A DNA stretch of 64,000 nucleotides from Flavobacteriales bacterium UBA6772 (GCA_905181765.1 CAJIYW010000001.1:598501-662500); one strand, 5' to 3'; counted from the stretch's first letter, positions 38,666-48,881 are shown. The notes: generated by a model not told the origin, from the letters alone. Numbers and translations are program-made.

Positions 38666-39213
38666 GAATTATTTCTGGAAAATTAAAATCAAGACGTTTA
38701 TCTGCGCCTAAAAATTTACCTGTTAGACCAACAACAGATATGGCAAAAGAATCTTTGTTTAACATCTTAAATAATACATATTATTTTGATGCTATTTCTG
38801 TAATTGATTTGTTTTCTGGTACAGGAAATATTAGTTATGAATTTGCCTCTAGAGGTACAAAAAAAATCTATTCTGTAGATGGGCATGCTGGTTGTATAAG
38901 ATACATAAATACCACTGCAAAAGAACTAGATTTAGACATAACTACCTTTAAAAGTGATGTCTATAAATTTCTTGAAAAAACACCTTTAAAAGCAGATGTT
39001 ATTTTTGCAGATCCACCTTATGACTTTGAGGAGGAACAATTTTTAAAGATTGTAAATTTAGTTTTCGATAGAGAAATTTTAAATGAAGGTGGTGTTTTAA
39101 TAGTAGAGCACTCTAAACACACCGATTTAACAACTCATGAAAAACATATCTATGATAAACGTTATGGAGGAAATGTTTTTAGCTTCTTTGAAAACATTTC
39201 TAAGGAACAATAG
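38662..39213 (+). CDS. rsmD: 16S rRNA (guanine(966)-N(2))-methyltransferase
   Basis: A 183-residue SAM-dependent methyltransferase of the 30S subunit. MRIISGKLKSRRLSAP is the usual start; PTTDMAKESLFNILN, VIDLFSGTGNISYEFASRG (motif I) and the catalytic NPPY-type motif seen as DVIFADPPYDFEEEQF identify it. Start and upstream stop overlap by four bases (ATGA), so it is translationally coupled to DUF3822. Confidence 0.95.
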   Translation: MRIISGKLKSRRLSAPKNLPVRPTTDMAKESLFNILNNTYYFDAISVIDLFSGTGNISYEFASRGTKKIYSVDGHAGCIRYINTTAKELDLDITTFKSDVYKFLEKTPLKADVIFADPPYDFEEEQFLKIVNLVFDREILNEGGVLIVEHSKHTDLTTHEKHIYDKRYGGNVFSFFENISKEQ

Positions 39214-39220
39214 GTGAAAT

Positions 39221-40174
39221 TTACAACAAAGAATTGATAATATCAGTAATAGAAATTCCTTCTGCTTCTGCTTTATAATTTTTCACAATCCTATGCGATA
39301 AAATAGGAATTGCTACCGCTTTTACATCTTCTATATCTGGTGAATACTTACCATTTACTGCTGCATGTGCTTTAGCTCCTAAAATTAGATTCTGAGAGGC
39401 TCTTGGTCCTGCGCCCCAGTCTAAGTAATCTTTTACTATTTGTGTTGCTTTATGAGACCCTGGTCTTGTTTTAGCAACAATACCTACCGCATATTCTATA
39501 ACATTATCTGCAACGGGTATTTTTCTTATTAATTTCTGAATTTCTACAATCTCTTCACCTGAAAATACAGGGTTTACAGTTTGTTTTATATTAGAAGTTG
39601 TACTTTTTACGACTTGCACCTCTTCTTCAAAAGTTGGATATTCTAAATTAATAGAAAACATAAAACGATCTAATTGTGCTTCTGGTAAAGGATAAGTTCC
39701 TTCTTGCTCAATTGGATTTTGGGTTGCTAACACAAAAAATGGTAGATCTAATTTATAATGATTTCCTGAGATAGTTACAGAGCGCTCCTGCATAGCCTCT
39801 AGCAAGGCTGCTTGCGTTTTTGGTGGAGTTCTATTTATTTCATCCGCTAAAATAATGTTGGAAAAAATAGGACCTTTAATAAATTTAAACTTTCTGTTTT
39901 CGTCTAAAATCTCACTACCTAAAATATCTGACGGCATTAAATCTGGTGTAAACTGAATTCTTTTAAAGTTTAAACCTAACGCCTCTGAAACGGTATTTAC
40001 TAATAATGTTTTTGCCAAACCAGGCACACCTATTAATAAGGAATGACCTCCACAAATAATAGATAGTAAGGTAAAGTTTACGGCTTCTTTTTGGCCAATA
40101 ATTACTTTTTCTATTTCGGCTTTTAATAATTCGAATTTGGCAACTAAATTAATTACTGCTTTAACGTCTGACAT
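39221..40174 (-). CDS. MoxR family AAA ATPase
   Basis: A 317-residue AAA+ ATPase starting at the ATG at 40174 (MSDVKAVINLVAKFELLKAE); an upstream 14-residue extension in frame overlaps the preceding gene and is unlikely. Walker A is LIGVPGLAKTLLVNT, Walker B IILADEINRTPPKTQAALLEAM, sensor FFVLATQNPIEQEGTYPLPEAQLDRFM. MoxR proteins act as chaperone-like ATPases with VWA or transglutaminase partners, none of which is in this window. Its ATG overlaps the stop of the SurA-like gene by one base (TAATG). Confidence 0.92.
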   Translation of the reverse strand: MSDVKAVINLVAKFELLKAEIEKVIIGQKEAVNFTLLSIICGGHSLLIGVPGLAKTLLVNTVSEALGLNFKRIQFTPDLMPSDILGSEILDENRKFKFIKGPIFSNIILADEINRTPPKTQAALLEAMQERSVTISGNHYKLDLPFFVLATQNPIEQEGTYPLPEAQLDRFMFSINLEYPTFEEEVQVVKSTTSNIKQTVNPVFSGEEIVEIQKLIRKIPVADNVIEYAVGIVAKTRPGSHKATQIVKDYLDWGAGPRASQNLILGAKAHAAVNGKYSPDIEDVKAVAIPILSHRIVKNYKAEAEGISITDIINSLL

Positions 40175-41558
40175 TATCTGCTTGTTACTTTTTTCCAGTT
40201 TTTTTGAAAAGAACACTTTTTGTAATCTTCTCCTAGTTTAATGTACGTATCTTTAATTTTATCTTTAGACCACTTTTCTATAATTTCTTCTTTTTTCTTT
40301 CTCAAAGCAAGATCTTGAACCTTAACATAATCCTCCACCAAATCTGCTATGTGCGTATCTGTTCTTTCTTTCATTAAAATGAACTTATACATTTTTTCTC
40401 CACTTCTAGTTTGATCATAAAAAACATTTGTAAAACCTCCTTCATTTAAATCATTTACCCTAGCATACATCGCAGGGTCCATTCTTGTTAAATCAAATTT
40501 AGTTTCTCCTGTGTAGTTATTAATAATAACTCCACCGTTATTCTTTGAATCCTTATCATCTGAATATTTCTTTACAGCCTCTTCAAAAGTAATTTTACCT
40601 TCCTCAATATCCCTCTTAATTTCTTCTACCTTCAATTGCGTTTCTTTTAAACTAGCTTCCGGTATTTCTGGCTGCAATAAGATATGAGAAACTATTCTGG
40701 TATTTCCATTAACCTCATGTAATTGAATAATATGATACCCAAAAAGCGTTTTAAAAGGCTTCGAAATTTCATCTTTCTCTAAAGAAAAAGAAACTTCTTT
40801 AAATTCTTTAATAAAACCAGACTCTTTAGTTACCTCCATTCTACCTCCATTTTGAGTAACACTTGGATCTTTAGAATTAATAATAGCTTTCATTCTAAAA
40901 CTTGAGCCATCTATAACGGCTTGTCTAATTTCATTTAACTCTTTAATAACTCTATTCTTTTCTTCTAAGGTAGGATCAGAATTCATTACAATTTGAGCAA
41001 GTTCTATTTCTGCAGTAAACTCTGGTAACTCTCCTTTGTCTTTTAAGCCATTATAGTATAAACGAACTTCTTCTGGAGTAACATCTACTTTTTCAGTAAT
41101 TTTTAATTGTTCTTTTTCTACTAAAATATTATCTTTTTGAACATTGTATAAGTTCTCCTTTTAAATCATCTAAATCATTAAAACCATAGGCCGCAATAAC
41201 TTTATCTAAAGAACCATATTCTTGCGTGAAAAACTGAATACTTCTGATCAACTTTACTATTAACCTCTGCATCTAAAACAGTTATACTGTCTATTATTGC
41301 ATGATGAGAAAGTAGTTTCTGCTGCATTAACTCCTCTAACATTTCACAATCTGTTATTGTAATTTTTCCTTCACTTCTAAGCTCTACCTCTTGCTTAAAC
41401 TTAGCAATATCTGAATCTAAAACGATATTTTTACCAATAACGACTGCTACCCCATCAATTTTAATTTTTTGAGCATTCAGTTGACATGTTGTTGCTATGA
41501 AAAGGACAACAATAGAAAGTAGTTTAGTAAATTTTAAAATTATTGTTTTTTGTGGCAT
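40174..41558 (-). CDS. Peptidyl-prolyl cis-trans isomerase, SurA-like periplasmic chaperone (frameshifted)
   Basis: About 460 residues with a signal peptide (LLSIVVLFIATTCQLNAQ), a SurA N-terminal segment (KIDGVAVVIGKNIVLDSDIAKFKQEVELRSEG) and at least one parvulin domain (SFSLEKDEISKPFKTLFGYHIIQLHEV; a second PpiC repeat follows with KYSDDKDSKNNGGVI). Frame changes near 41245 and 41163 separate 41202-41558 from 40174-40986. The restored middle reads IQFFTQEYGSLDKVIAAYGF and LYNVQKDNILVEKEQL. The role is periplasmic folding of outer-membrane proteins (family knowledge). It is the third of three linked genes. Confidence 0.85.
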
Positions 41559-42367
41559 CTTTTACTATTATTTTTTCAATATTTCTTATTAATTCAATTT
41601 TACGTTTGTGTAAAATCATTTCCTTGATTGTTGGTTTAATATAACTTAATGGTGCTATATCATTTCTTCGTAAAACGTCTTTTATAGCCACCAAATATAA
41701 ACCTAATGAATCTTGTTTTTGAATGAATTTTGATTTTTTTAACAGATTTTCTTTAGAAAAAGGAAGTTTTAACAAAATCTTATCCAATTCTGTCCAAATA
41801 GAATCATTCAATTGATACATTTTAAAACTTAATTGCTGTCTTTCTAATTCTTCTGCATCCTCAATTTCTTCAGATTTAAAAAACTTTAATTTCCTTTTTA
41901 TTAATTACAGAAGCATCAAAATACAAATATTTAGATTTTACTAAAACCTCATTTAATTTAAAATTCTCATTATTTATTAAATAATAGGCCTCAACTTCAT
42001 CATCAGAAATAATAGTATCTAATTGCTGTTTTATTAAGGCTTCTTTGAAATTATTTATAAGCAGACTTTCTTTATAATCTTGAACAAGGTTGATTAATAT
42101 TTTTTAAAGATTCTTGCGAATTATTATTTGCTGCTGCATCTAGCAATAGTTTTTTTATAGCCCAATCTTGAATAAAACTTTTAACCAATATTAAACTATC
42201 TTCTCTTGAAATATTTCTAGGTAAGAAATCTTTTAAATCTTCTTTAAATAATTTATCTGTATTAACAATTGCTATAATTTCTGATGTAGGTGCATCCTTC
42301 TCCTGCAGCTTAATATAGTCACAAGAAGCAAGTGTAAAACGCAAAAAAATATGGTTAAAAGTCGCAT
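41524..42367 (-). CDS. Lipoprotein in the PpiC cluster, peptidyl-prolyl isomerase-associated (frameshifted)
   Basis: About 280 residues beginning MRLLTIFFLRFTLASCDYIK, a lipoprotein signal (lipobox LASC), if one T is restored in the T-run near 42346. Further changes near 42085 and 41890 link IIAIVNTDKLFKEDLKDFLP, LINNFKEALIKQQLDTIIS, VEAYYLINNENFKLNEVLV and SIWTELDKILLKLPFSKENL. The segment ISDDEVEAYYLINNENFKLNEVLV recalls the SurA/PpiC N-terminal chaperone domain, but no parvulin motif is visible. The start overlaps the stop of the upstream PpiC gene by one base. Function is inferred as a chaperone partner. Confidence 0.72.
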
Positions 42368-44001
42368 TACTCCCTATCGTAAAATTTAATTAGTTTTTTT
42401 AATTGTCTCTTATTCACTTTAATTGAGCTCTTTTTTCTTAAATCTGCAATCCAATCTTTTTCTAAAAAATTTTGATAATCATTCATTACCTCCCCTTTTA
42501 TATTTTTCAATTCTTTTGTACCGTATTTTTCTTTATTATTTGAAAATAAGTTTTCAAGCCTAAAGTATCTTTAGAGGATTTATTCCATATTTTTTGCTGC
42601 ATCAATTCAAACAACAACAAACCATCTTCATATTCTTTTAAAACGTTTGCATACTCTGGTTCTGTGTTTACTAAATTCTTTTTATAATATGCTAAAATCT
42701 CTTGATTTTTAAACATTTCAAACAATACATAAATAGGTTTATTTCTTCTGTTTTTCAAGTATTCAACAAAGGTTTCCTGTTTAATATTGCTATCATTAAT
42801 AGATATAATATTATTTTGAAGAGAATCTTTTGATATGGTTCTAATATCTTTTCTGTTTAAGATATCTTTAGCTTCTTCATTTTCTACAATTGAATATTGC
42901 TTTTTTAATTTATTTATAACGGCAGTTTCAGACATTTGCATTCTGGAACTCCTCTTTATTTTTGCAGTAAGCTCTTGTTTCATTTCTGCAAAAGATCTTA
43001 TTGGATGTTTTTTAAGAAGCTTTACAATATGCCAACCAAAACGAGTTTTAAACGGTTTAGAAAAATCACCTTCATTTTCTAAAGAAAAAGCAGCAATTTC
43101 AAATGGTTTCACCATTCTACCTGTACCAAATTTATCTAGTTTACCTCCTTTAGCTTTAGAGCCTCTGTCGTCTGAATACTCATTCGCTAATTTAGCAAAG
43201 GTCTCTTTATTCTGGAGTCTTTTGTATACTTCATTAATTTTAGCTTTACTAGATTTAGTGCTGTTTGAAATTAATATATGTGCTGCTTCTATTTCTCCTT
43301 TAGCTGCTCTAAAATCATAAACTTTAAGTATATGATATCCAAACTTACTTCTAAATGGCATAGAAACGGCACCAACTTTGGTTTTGTAAGCTGCATCTTC
43401 AAAAGACGCAACCATATTAAAAGCGCTAAAATAACCGAGGTTACCTTTGTTACCTTCTACACCTTTTTTTGCATTGCCTTGAGCAGAAGTATCTTCTGAA
43501 GTTTCTACTGCTACTTTTTCAAAGTTTTCTCCATTAATAATTCTATTTCTAATGGTTGTAATTTTATTAAAAGAAATGAGTGTGTCTTTAGGTGTAGCAT
43601 CTTTTAAAGTTCTAATTAATATATGTTTTGCTTTTACCTCATTTTTTGTTCTAAGATACACCTCCTTTACTAATTCAGTTATAAAAGTAGTGTCCTGCAA
43701 GTAAGGCGCAGCAAGCTGGTCTCTATAAGACGCTATTTCTTTTTTATAAGAAGGTAGCGTGTCAAACTTTAAAAGATATGCCTCTTCCACCTTTCAATTT
43801 ATAATTAATGTAAAGAGCTAGGTTATTTGTAACATCTTTAGCTTCTTCGCTATCTATAGCATCTAAATTCTTTTCGTAGATCCGTTTAAAATCTGTTATT
43901 GTTGTTTTTTCTTTGTTGATAGTAACTAAAGTTTTCTCGTTTTGTGAAAAAACATTCATAGCGACTAATAAGGTACAAATTGATAAAATATTATTTTTCA
44001 T
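42367..44001 (-). CDS. Periplasmic peptidyl-prolyl cis-trans isomerase with two parvulin domains (frameshifted)
   Basis: About 540 residues with a signal peptide (NNILSICTLLVAMNVFSQ), an N-terminal chaperone domain (about residues 20-130) and two parvulin repeats: AKHILIRTLKDATP...FGYHILKVYDFRAA and AAHILISNSTKSS...FGWHIVKLLKKHP. The first frame stops after YKLKGGR (43762); removing one A gives YKLKVEEAYLLKFD. A second change near 42535 replaces a premature stop by NNKEKYGTKELKNIKGEV and a C-terminus ending KKLIKFYDRE. It is the first of the three-gene PPIase run and lies 11 bases after DUF493. Confidence 0.85.
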
Positions 44002-44012
44002 GATATAATTTA

Positions 44013-44294
44013 TTATAGGGATATAATTCCTTTTATTTTTTCTACTTTTCTGTAATATGCAATAATTTCATCTGAAGAATTCAATTTCAGTATTATAGAA
44101 ACACTTACATATTTGCCCGTTTTAGAGTTTTTTGTATTAATTACGGCCCCTGTGTTATTGAAAACACTTTCTACCTCTGCAACTTGATTATCTGAAGCTG
44201 GCACTATAAATTTATACAAATAATCTGCAGGAAAATCTGTAGTATCATCTAGTTGAATCTTTAATTTACTGTAAAAATCGTCTTTATCACTCAT
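44013..44294 (-). CDS. DUF493 (YbeD-like) family protein
   Basis: A 93-residue small alpha-beta protein. TDFPADYLYKFIVPASDNQVAEVESVF and KYVSVSIILKLNSSDEIIAYYRKVEKIKGIISL match DUF493, an ACT-like ferredoxin fold thought to have a regulatory role. It leads the PpiC operon with an 11-base gap and a -7 box upstream. Confidence 0.85.
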   Translation of the reverse strand: MSDKDDFYSKLKIQLDDTTDFPADYLYKFIVPASDNQVAEVESVFNNTGAVINTKNSKTGKYVSVSIILKLNSSDEIIAYYRKVEKIKGIISL

Positions 44295-44313
44295 ATATAA
44301 ACGTTAAAATCCG

Positions 44314-44321
44314 CAAAATTA
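44314..44321 (-). promoter_or_regulatory. -7 box of the DUF493-PpiC-MoxR operon
   Basis: TAATTTTG on the minus strand, 19 bases upstream of the DUF493 ATG. It would be the promoter of the whole chaperone operon. Confidence 0.45.
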
Positions 44322-44380
44322 TTTATAAATATTTAGGCCACAAAACTACATTAAAAATTAGTTTTATAGAGGGAATGATT

Positions 44381-44388
44381 TATTTTTG
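44381..44388 (+). promoter_or_regulatory. -7 box of the AAA ATPase gene
   Basis: TATTTTTG, only 4 bases before the ATG at 44393 (MQQKIVLIGG). Transcription would begin at or just inside the coding start, so the mRNA may be leaderless. An upstream in-frame ATG at 44375 gives six more residues but overlaps the box. Confidence 0.4.
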
Positions 44389-44392
44389 TAAG

Positions 44393-44932
44393 ATGCAACA
44401 AAAAATTGTTCTTATTGGTGGTCCTGGAACTGGGAAAACAACTATTATAAATGAGCTTATTAAAAGAGGTTTCTACTGTATGCCCGAAGTTTCTAGAAAA
44501 GTTATTCTAAAAGCTAAAAAAGAAGGTATTGAGCAACTTTTTTTAACAGAGCCATTACTCTTCAGTAAAATGCTTTTAGAGGGAAGAGAGGAACAGTACA
44601 GAAAAGCCCAAAACTTAAAAGAAGAAATTGTTTTTTTTGATAGAGGAATACCTGACGTGCATGCGTACATGAATTATTTTAATACGATATATCCTGATTA
44701 TTTTATCAAAAAAAGCAATACCTATAAATATACCAAAATTTTTCATTTTTCTCCTTGGAAAGAAATTCATATCACAGATAATGAACGCTATGAATCTTTT
44801 GAGGAATCTGTAAAGATTGATGCTTTTCTCATAACAGCCTATTCAGAATTAGGGTATGAGTTAATTAATGTCCCTTTTGGTTCTGTTGAAGAACGCACTA
44901 GTTTTATTATTAATTCGCTTTCTTGCGAATGA
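44393..44932 (+). CDS. AAA family ATPase, AAA_28/NadR-like P-loop protein
   Basis: About 179 residues. Walker A is VLIGGPGTGKTTIINELI, with an acidic Walker-B-like FFDRGIPDVHAYMNYF and Arg-rich segments. This is the AAA_28 type of P-loop kinase-like NTPases related to NadR; substrate unknown. The final TGA overlaps the recQ ATG (TGATG), so the two are coupled. Confidence 0.8.
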   Translation: MQQKIVLIGGPGTGKTTIINELIKRGFYCMPEVSRKVILKAKKEGIEQLFLTEPLLFSKMLLEGREEQYRKAQNLKEEIVFFDRGIPDVHAYMNYFNTIYPDYFIKKSNTYKYTKIFHFSPWKEIHITDNERYESFEESVKIDAFLITAYSELGYELINVPFGSVEERTSFIINSLSCE

Positions 44933-46824
44933 TGATTTCACCAGAAAAAATATTAGCAGAATATTGGAACTTTACTTCTTTTAGAGCACCTCAAAAAGAA
45001 ATTATAACCTGTGTATTAGAAAACAGAGACGCTATCGCGTTGTTGCCAACTGGAGGCGGAAAATCTATTTGCTTTCAAATACCTGCTTTGGCAAAAGAAG
45101 GTGTTTGTATTGTTATTTCGCCTTTAATTGCACTCATGCAAGACCAAGTAGCGAATCTTAAAAAGAGAGACATTAAGGCCGTTACAATTCCCTCTGGCAG
45201 CAATCAAAATGAAATCGTAACACTATTTGATCAAATTAAATTTGGAAAAGTAAAATTCTTATACATTTCTCCAGAAAGGTTGCAATCTGATTTAATTCAG
45301 CAAAAAATAAAAGAATTAGATGTAAACTTAGTTGCTATAGATGAAGCACATTGCATCTCTGAGTGGGGCCACGACTTCAGACCTTCTTACAGGAATATTA
45401 AAATTTTAAAAGAAATACTACCGGTTGTTACTTTTATTGCTTTAACCGCTACTGCTAATAAAACGGTACTTGCAGACATTTCAAATAACTTAAAGCTATC
45501 GAACCACCAGACATTTAAAAAATCTTTTTTTAGAGAAAACTTAGCATACCAAGTTTTTAAAATTGAAGACAAACTAGGCAGATTGCTGCAAATTTTCACA
45601 AAAACAAAAGTTCCTGCTATTATTTATGTAAACTCAAGAAAAAAAACAGAAGAACTTGCCAACTTCTTAAATGCAAATAATTTTAAAAGCACGTTTTACC
45701 ATGCAGGTTTGTCTGCCTTAGAAAAACAATCTGCTTTTAACGATTGGATGACTGAAAAAAAACCCATTATTATTGCTACAAATGCCTTTGGAATGGGAAT
45801 AGACAAACCAAATGTAGGCTTAGTAATTCATTATAATTTACCTTCTAGTACAGAAAACTACGTTCAAGAAACAGGGAGAGCTGGCAGAAATGGAGAAAAA
45901 TCTTTTGGGGTGTTGTTATATAATGAAAATGATATTTATTTACAGCAACAACATGCAGAAAACTCCATACCTAGTATTTTAGAAATTAAGGAAGTACATC
46001 AAAAATTATATCAATTTTTTAGAATTGCAAACGGAGAAATTTTAGAAGAAACCTTCTCGTTTAATTTCCTTGAATTCTGTAAAAAGTATAATTTTCAAGT
46101 TTTAAAAACAGATGTAATTCTAAAGCTACTAGTTAACTACGGGATTATTGAGATGAATACTAGTTTCAATAAAAGAGCTACCTTAAAAGTTATTGGAACG
46201 CACTACACGGTTTTAAATTTCTCTAAAAACAATAGTGCTTTTAAGAATTTTATAAATGTACTTCTAAGAACATACGGTGGGCTTTTTGAAGATGAAATAA
46301 AAATAGATGAGTTTTTCCTTGCTAAGAAAGCAGGTATTACTTCTACTCAAGTAATAAAGAACTTGAAAATATTAGAAGAACAACACTTGGTAACCTATAC
46401 TCCGGTAAACGGAACTATTTCTTTAACTTTCTTGCTGCCAAGGGAAGATGATAAAACAATTAATCGCTTTTCTAAAGAAATAAAACAGTTCTTATATTTA
46501 AAGAAAGAAAAAGCTACACATTTTATAAACTTTGTTACTAATAATAAAGTTTGTAGAAGTACGCAGTTACTTTTTTATTTTGATGAAGAAAAAGAAAGCA
46601 CCTGTGGTATTTGCGACGTTTGTATTGGAAATAAGAAGATAGATACAAAACACTTACCATCAAAAATAATTTCCCTTTTAAAAGAAAAAGGACATTTGTC
46701 TTCTAAAGAAATTAGTAGTCTTTTAAATATTATTGAAAAAGACATTTTAATACATTTGCATGTTTTGTTATCTGAAGACAAGATAGCAATCAATAATCAA
46801 AATAAATTTCAACTAAAAATATAA
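44932..46824 (+). CDS. recQ: ATP-dependent DNA helicase RecQ
   Basis: A 630-residue RecQ-family helicase (start ATG at 44932 after a TGATG overlap). Motif I is LLPTGGGKSICFQIPAL, motif II AIDEAHCISEWGHDFRPSY (DEAH), motif III FIALTATA, motif VI QETGRAGRNGEK. The Zn-binding Cys residues are in KVCRSTQLLFYFDEEKES and CGICDVCIG. The C-terminus is short and no HRDC domain is evident. It acts in recombination and repair. Bacteroidetes often carry more than one RecQ, so the paralogue is uncertain. Confidence 0.92.
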   Translation: MISPEKILAEYWNFTSFRAPQKEIITCVLENRDAIALLPTGGGKSICFQIPALAKEGVCIVISPLIALMQDQVANLKKRDIKAVTIPSGSNQNEIVTLFDQIKFGKVKFLYISPERLQSDLIQQKIKELDVNLVAIDEAHCISEWGHDFRPSYRNIKILKEILPVVTFIALTATANKTVLADISNNLKLSNHQTFKKSFFRENLAYQVFKIEDKLGRLLQIFTKTKVPAIIYVNSRKKTEELANFLNANNFKSTFYHAGLSALEKQSAFNDWMTEKKPIIIATNAFGMGIDKPNVGLVIHYNLPSSTENYVQETGRAGRNGEKSFGVLLYNENDIYLQQQHAENSIPSILEIKEVHQKLYQFFRIANGEILEETFSFNFLEFCKKYNFQVLKTDVILKLLVNYGIIEMNTSFNKRATLKVIGTHYTVLNFSKNNSAFKNFINVLLRTYGGLFEDEIKIDEFFLAKKAGITSTQVIKNLKILEEQHLVTYTPVNGTISLTFLLPREDDKTINRFSKEIKQFLYLKKEKATHFINFVTNNKVCRSTQLLFYFDEEKESTCGICDVCIGNKKIDTKHLPSKIISLLKEKGHLSSKEISSLLNIIEKDILIHLHVLLSEDKIAINNQNKFQLKI

Positions 46825-46826
46825 GT

Positions 46827-47771
46827 ATGAGAGATTTACGCATCATTTTTATGGGTACACCAGATTTTGCTGTAACCATTTTAAAACATTTAGTAGAAAA
46901 CAAGTATACTATTGCTGGTGTTATTACTGCACCAGATAAACCAGCAGGAAGGGGAAGAAAACTAAATGAATCTGCAGTAAAAAAATATGCACACTCTCAA
47001 AACCTAAACATTCTACAACCCCTTAATTTAAAGAATGAAGACTTCTTGCAAGAGTTAAAGGCTATAAATGCTAATTTACAAATTGTGGTTGCTTTTAGAA
47101 TGTTGCCAAAAGCAGTTTGGAAAATGCCAGAATTTGGCACCTTTAATTTACATGCTTCTTTGTTACCTTCCTATAGAGGCGCTGCTCCTATACATTGGGC
47201 TATCATTAATGGAGAAACAAAAACAGGCGCTACTAGTTTCTTTATTGATGATAAAATTGATACCGGTGAAATTATCCTGCAAGAGGAAATTAAAGTTCTA
47301 GCGGATGAAACTGTTGGCACTCTGCACGACAAATTAATGCATTTAGGTGCAACCTTAGTTTCTAAAACAGTAGATTATATTGGTAAGGGGAATGTAAAGA
47401 CAACTAAACAACCAGATTTAGAAGAAAAATCTGCTCCTAAATTAAGTCCCGATAACACGAGAATAGACTGGTCTGATTCTTTAGATAGTATTTATAATAA
47501 AATTAGAGGTTTAAATCCTTTTCCTGCAGCTTGGACACTTATTAAAAATAACGACGAAGAAATTTCCACCAAAATTTATGCTGTTAAAAAAGAAATAGCA
47601 AATCATAATTTTACCTTTGGAAGAATAATAGCTACCAAAAAAGAATTAAAAGTAGCTGTTAGTAAAGGATACATAATCATAGAAGAAATTAAACTTTCTG
47701 GTAAGAAAAAAATGGATGCTAAAAGTTTACTAAATGGGTATTCTTTCTCATCAGAAGCTAAAATGTTGTAA
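46827..47771 (+). CDS. fmt: Methionyl-tRNA formyltransferase
   Basis: A 314-residue enzyme formylating initiator Met-tRNA. RIIFMGTPDFAVTIL, GTFNLHASLLPSYRGAAPIHWAIINGE (catalytic Asn/His region), TGATSFFIDDKIDTGEI and the C-terminal domain (FGRIIATKKELKVAV) are all recognisable. It lies 2 bases after the recQ stop, so is co-transcribed. It pairs functionally with def, at 21.4 kb in this window. Confidence 0.96.
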   Translation: MRDLRIIFMGTPDFAVTILKHLVENKYTIAGVITAPDKPAGRGRKLNESAVKKYAHSQNLNILQPLNLKNEDFLQELKAINANLQIVVAFRMLPKAVWKMPEFGTFNLHASLLPSYRGAAPIHWAIINGETKTGATSFFIDDKIDTGEIILQEEIKVLADETVGTLHDKLMHLGATLVSKTVDYIGKGNVKTTKQPDLEEKSAPKLSPDNTRIDWSDSLDSIYNKIRGLNPFPAAWTLIKNNDEEISTKIYAVKKEIANHNFTFGRIIATKKELKVAVSKGYIIIEEIKLSGKKKMDAKSLLNGYSFSSEAKML

Positions 47772-47875
47772 AGCCTCTATGAGTGCGGTTTGTAGCGTTT
47801 TTTGATTTACAACACTAGGTTTGTTAACAATTGACCTACTTTTATTAACAAAAAGGGGCTTTTTTAGCACTCAAA

Positions 47876-47906
47876 TTTGCATAAGCCCACAATCCGTCTA
47901 TATTTG
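47876..47906 (+). promoter_or_regulatory. Bacteroidetes-type promoter of hup (-33 and -7)
   Basis: TTTG at 47876-47879, 19 bases, then TATATTTG at 47899-47906. This is a full match to the TTTG-N19-TAnnTTTG consensus and lies 54 bases before the hup ATG. Confidence 0.7.
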
Positions 47907-47960
47907 TTAAGCTATTAAGCAAAAAACAACATTATTTAATAATTAAAAAATCAATTTATT

Positions 47961-48233
47961 ATGAACAAATCAGATTTAATCGATGCAATCGCTGCAGACG
48001 CAGGAATTTCTAAAGTAGCTGCTAAAGCAGCATTAGAATCTTTTACAGGTAACGTAACATCTTCTTTAAAGAAAGGTGAAAAAGTTGCTTTAGTTGGTTT
48101 CGGAACTTTCTCTGTATCTAATAGAGCTGCAAGAAGTGGAAGAAATCCTCAAACTGGAAAAACAATTCAAATTGCTGCTAAAAATGTAGCAAAGTTTAAA
48201 GCAGGAGCTGGATTAAGCGGAGCTGTAAACTAA
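47961..48233 (+). CDS. hup: HU family DNA-binding protein
   Basis: A 90-residue nucleoid protein: [28 protein letters not shown], then [26 protein letters not shown] (the DNA-wrapping beta-arm with the conserved RxGRNPxTG) and [15 protein letters not shown]. It forms dimers that bend DNA. It has an independent strong promoter and terminator, consistent with high expression. Confidence 0.97.
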   Translation: MNKSDLIDAIAADAGISKVAAKAALESFTGNVTSSLKKGEKVALVGFGTFSVSNRAARSGRNPQTGKTIQIAAKNVAKFKAGAGLSGAVN

Positions 48234-48256
48234 GAATTACAGTCTTAAACTATATA

Positions 48257-48285
48257 AAAACTCTCTTCTCAGAGAGTTTTTTTTT
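48257..48285 (+). terminator. Rho-independent terminator of hup
   Basis: AAAACTCTCT / AGAGAGTTTT is a perfect 10-base stem with a 4-base loop, followed by T5. Confidence 0.88.
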
Positions 48286-48323
48286 GTTTAAAATTTTCCT
48301 TACATTTAATATAAAAAAATTAC

Positions 48324-48881
48324 ATGTCTAAACTACACCCTAAAAAAGGCAGGTTATTAGTTGCAGAACCTGCCATTCTAAATGACAATTCTTTTAATAG
48401 AGCTATTGTCTTGTTAACTGAGCATACAGCAACTAATTCTGTAGGTTTTATTTTAAACAAACCATTAGAGTATAGTATTAACGATTTATTACCAGATATA
48501 AATTGTTCTTTTAATATCTACCAAGGTGGCCCTGTAGAGCAAGATAACTTATACTTTGTACATAGAATACCGCAACTATTAGATGATAGTGTAGAAGTTT
48601 CAAATGGTGTTTTTTGGGGCGGAAATTTTGAACAGCTCAAAAATTTATTAAATGAAGGAACATTAGCAGCATCTGAAATTCGCTTTTTTCTAGGATATTC
48701 TGGTTGGGACAAAGATCAACTAACAGAAGAACTAGAAGAGAATTCTTGGTTTGTTGCAGAAAATGATTTTGACAATATCTTTTCTAACGACGAAGAGAGC
48801 CTTTGGAAAAATAAATTGCTAGAAAAAGGTGGAAATTATAAGCTTTGGGCAAATGCACCAAAAGATTTTAACCTCAACTAA
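48324..48881 (+). CDS. YqgE/AlgH family protein
   Basis: A 185-residue protein of UPF0301. KGRLLVAEPAILNDNSFNRAIVLLTEHT, VGFILNKPL, IYQGGPVEQDNLYFVHR and VFWGGNFEQLKNLL are conserved family segments. The family is linked to transcription regulation in Pseudomonas (AlgH) but its biochemical role is unknown. It converges with the aminotransferase gene, overlapping by 4 bases. Confidence 0.92.
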   Translation: MSKLHPKKGRLLVAEPAILNDNSFNRAIVLLTEHTATNSVGFILNKPLEYSINDLLPDINCSFNIYQGGPVEQDNLYFVHRIPQLLDDSVEVSNGVFWGGNFEQLKNLLNEGTLAASEIRFFLGYSGWDKDQLTEELEENSWFVAENDFDNIFSNDEESLWKNKLLEKGGNYKLWANAPKDFNLN

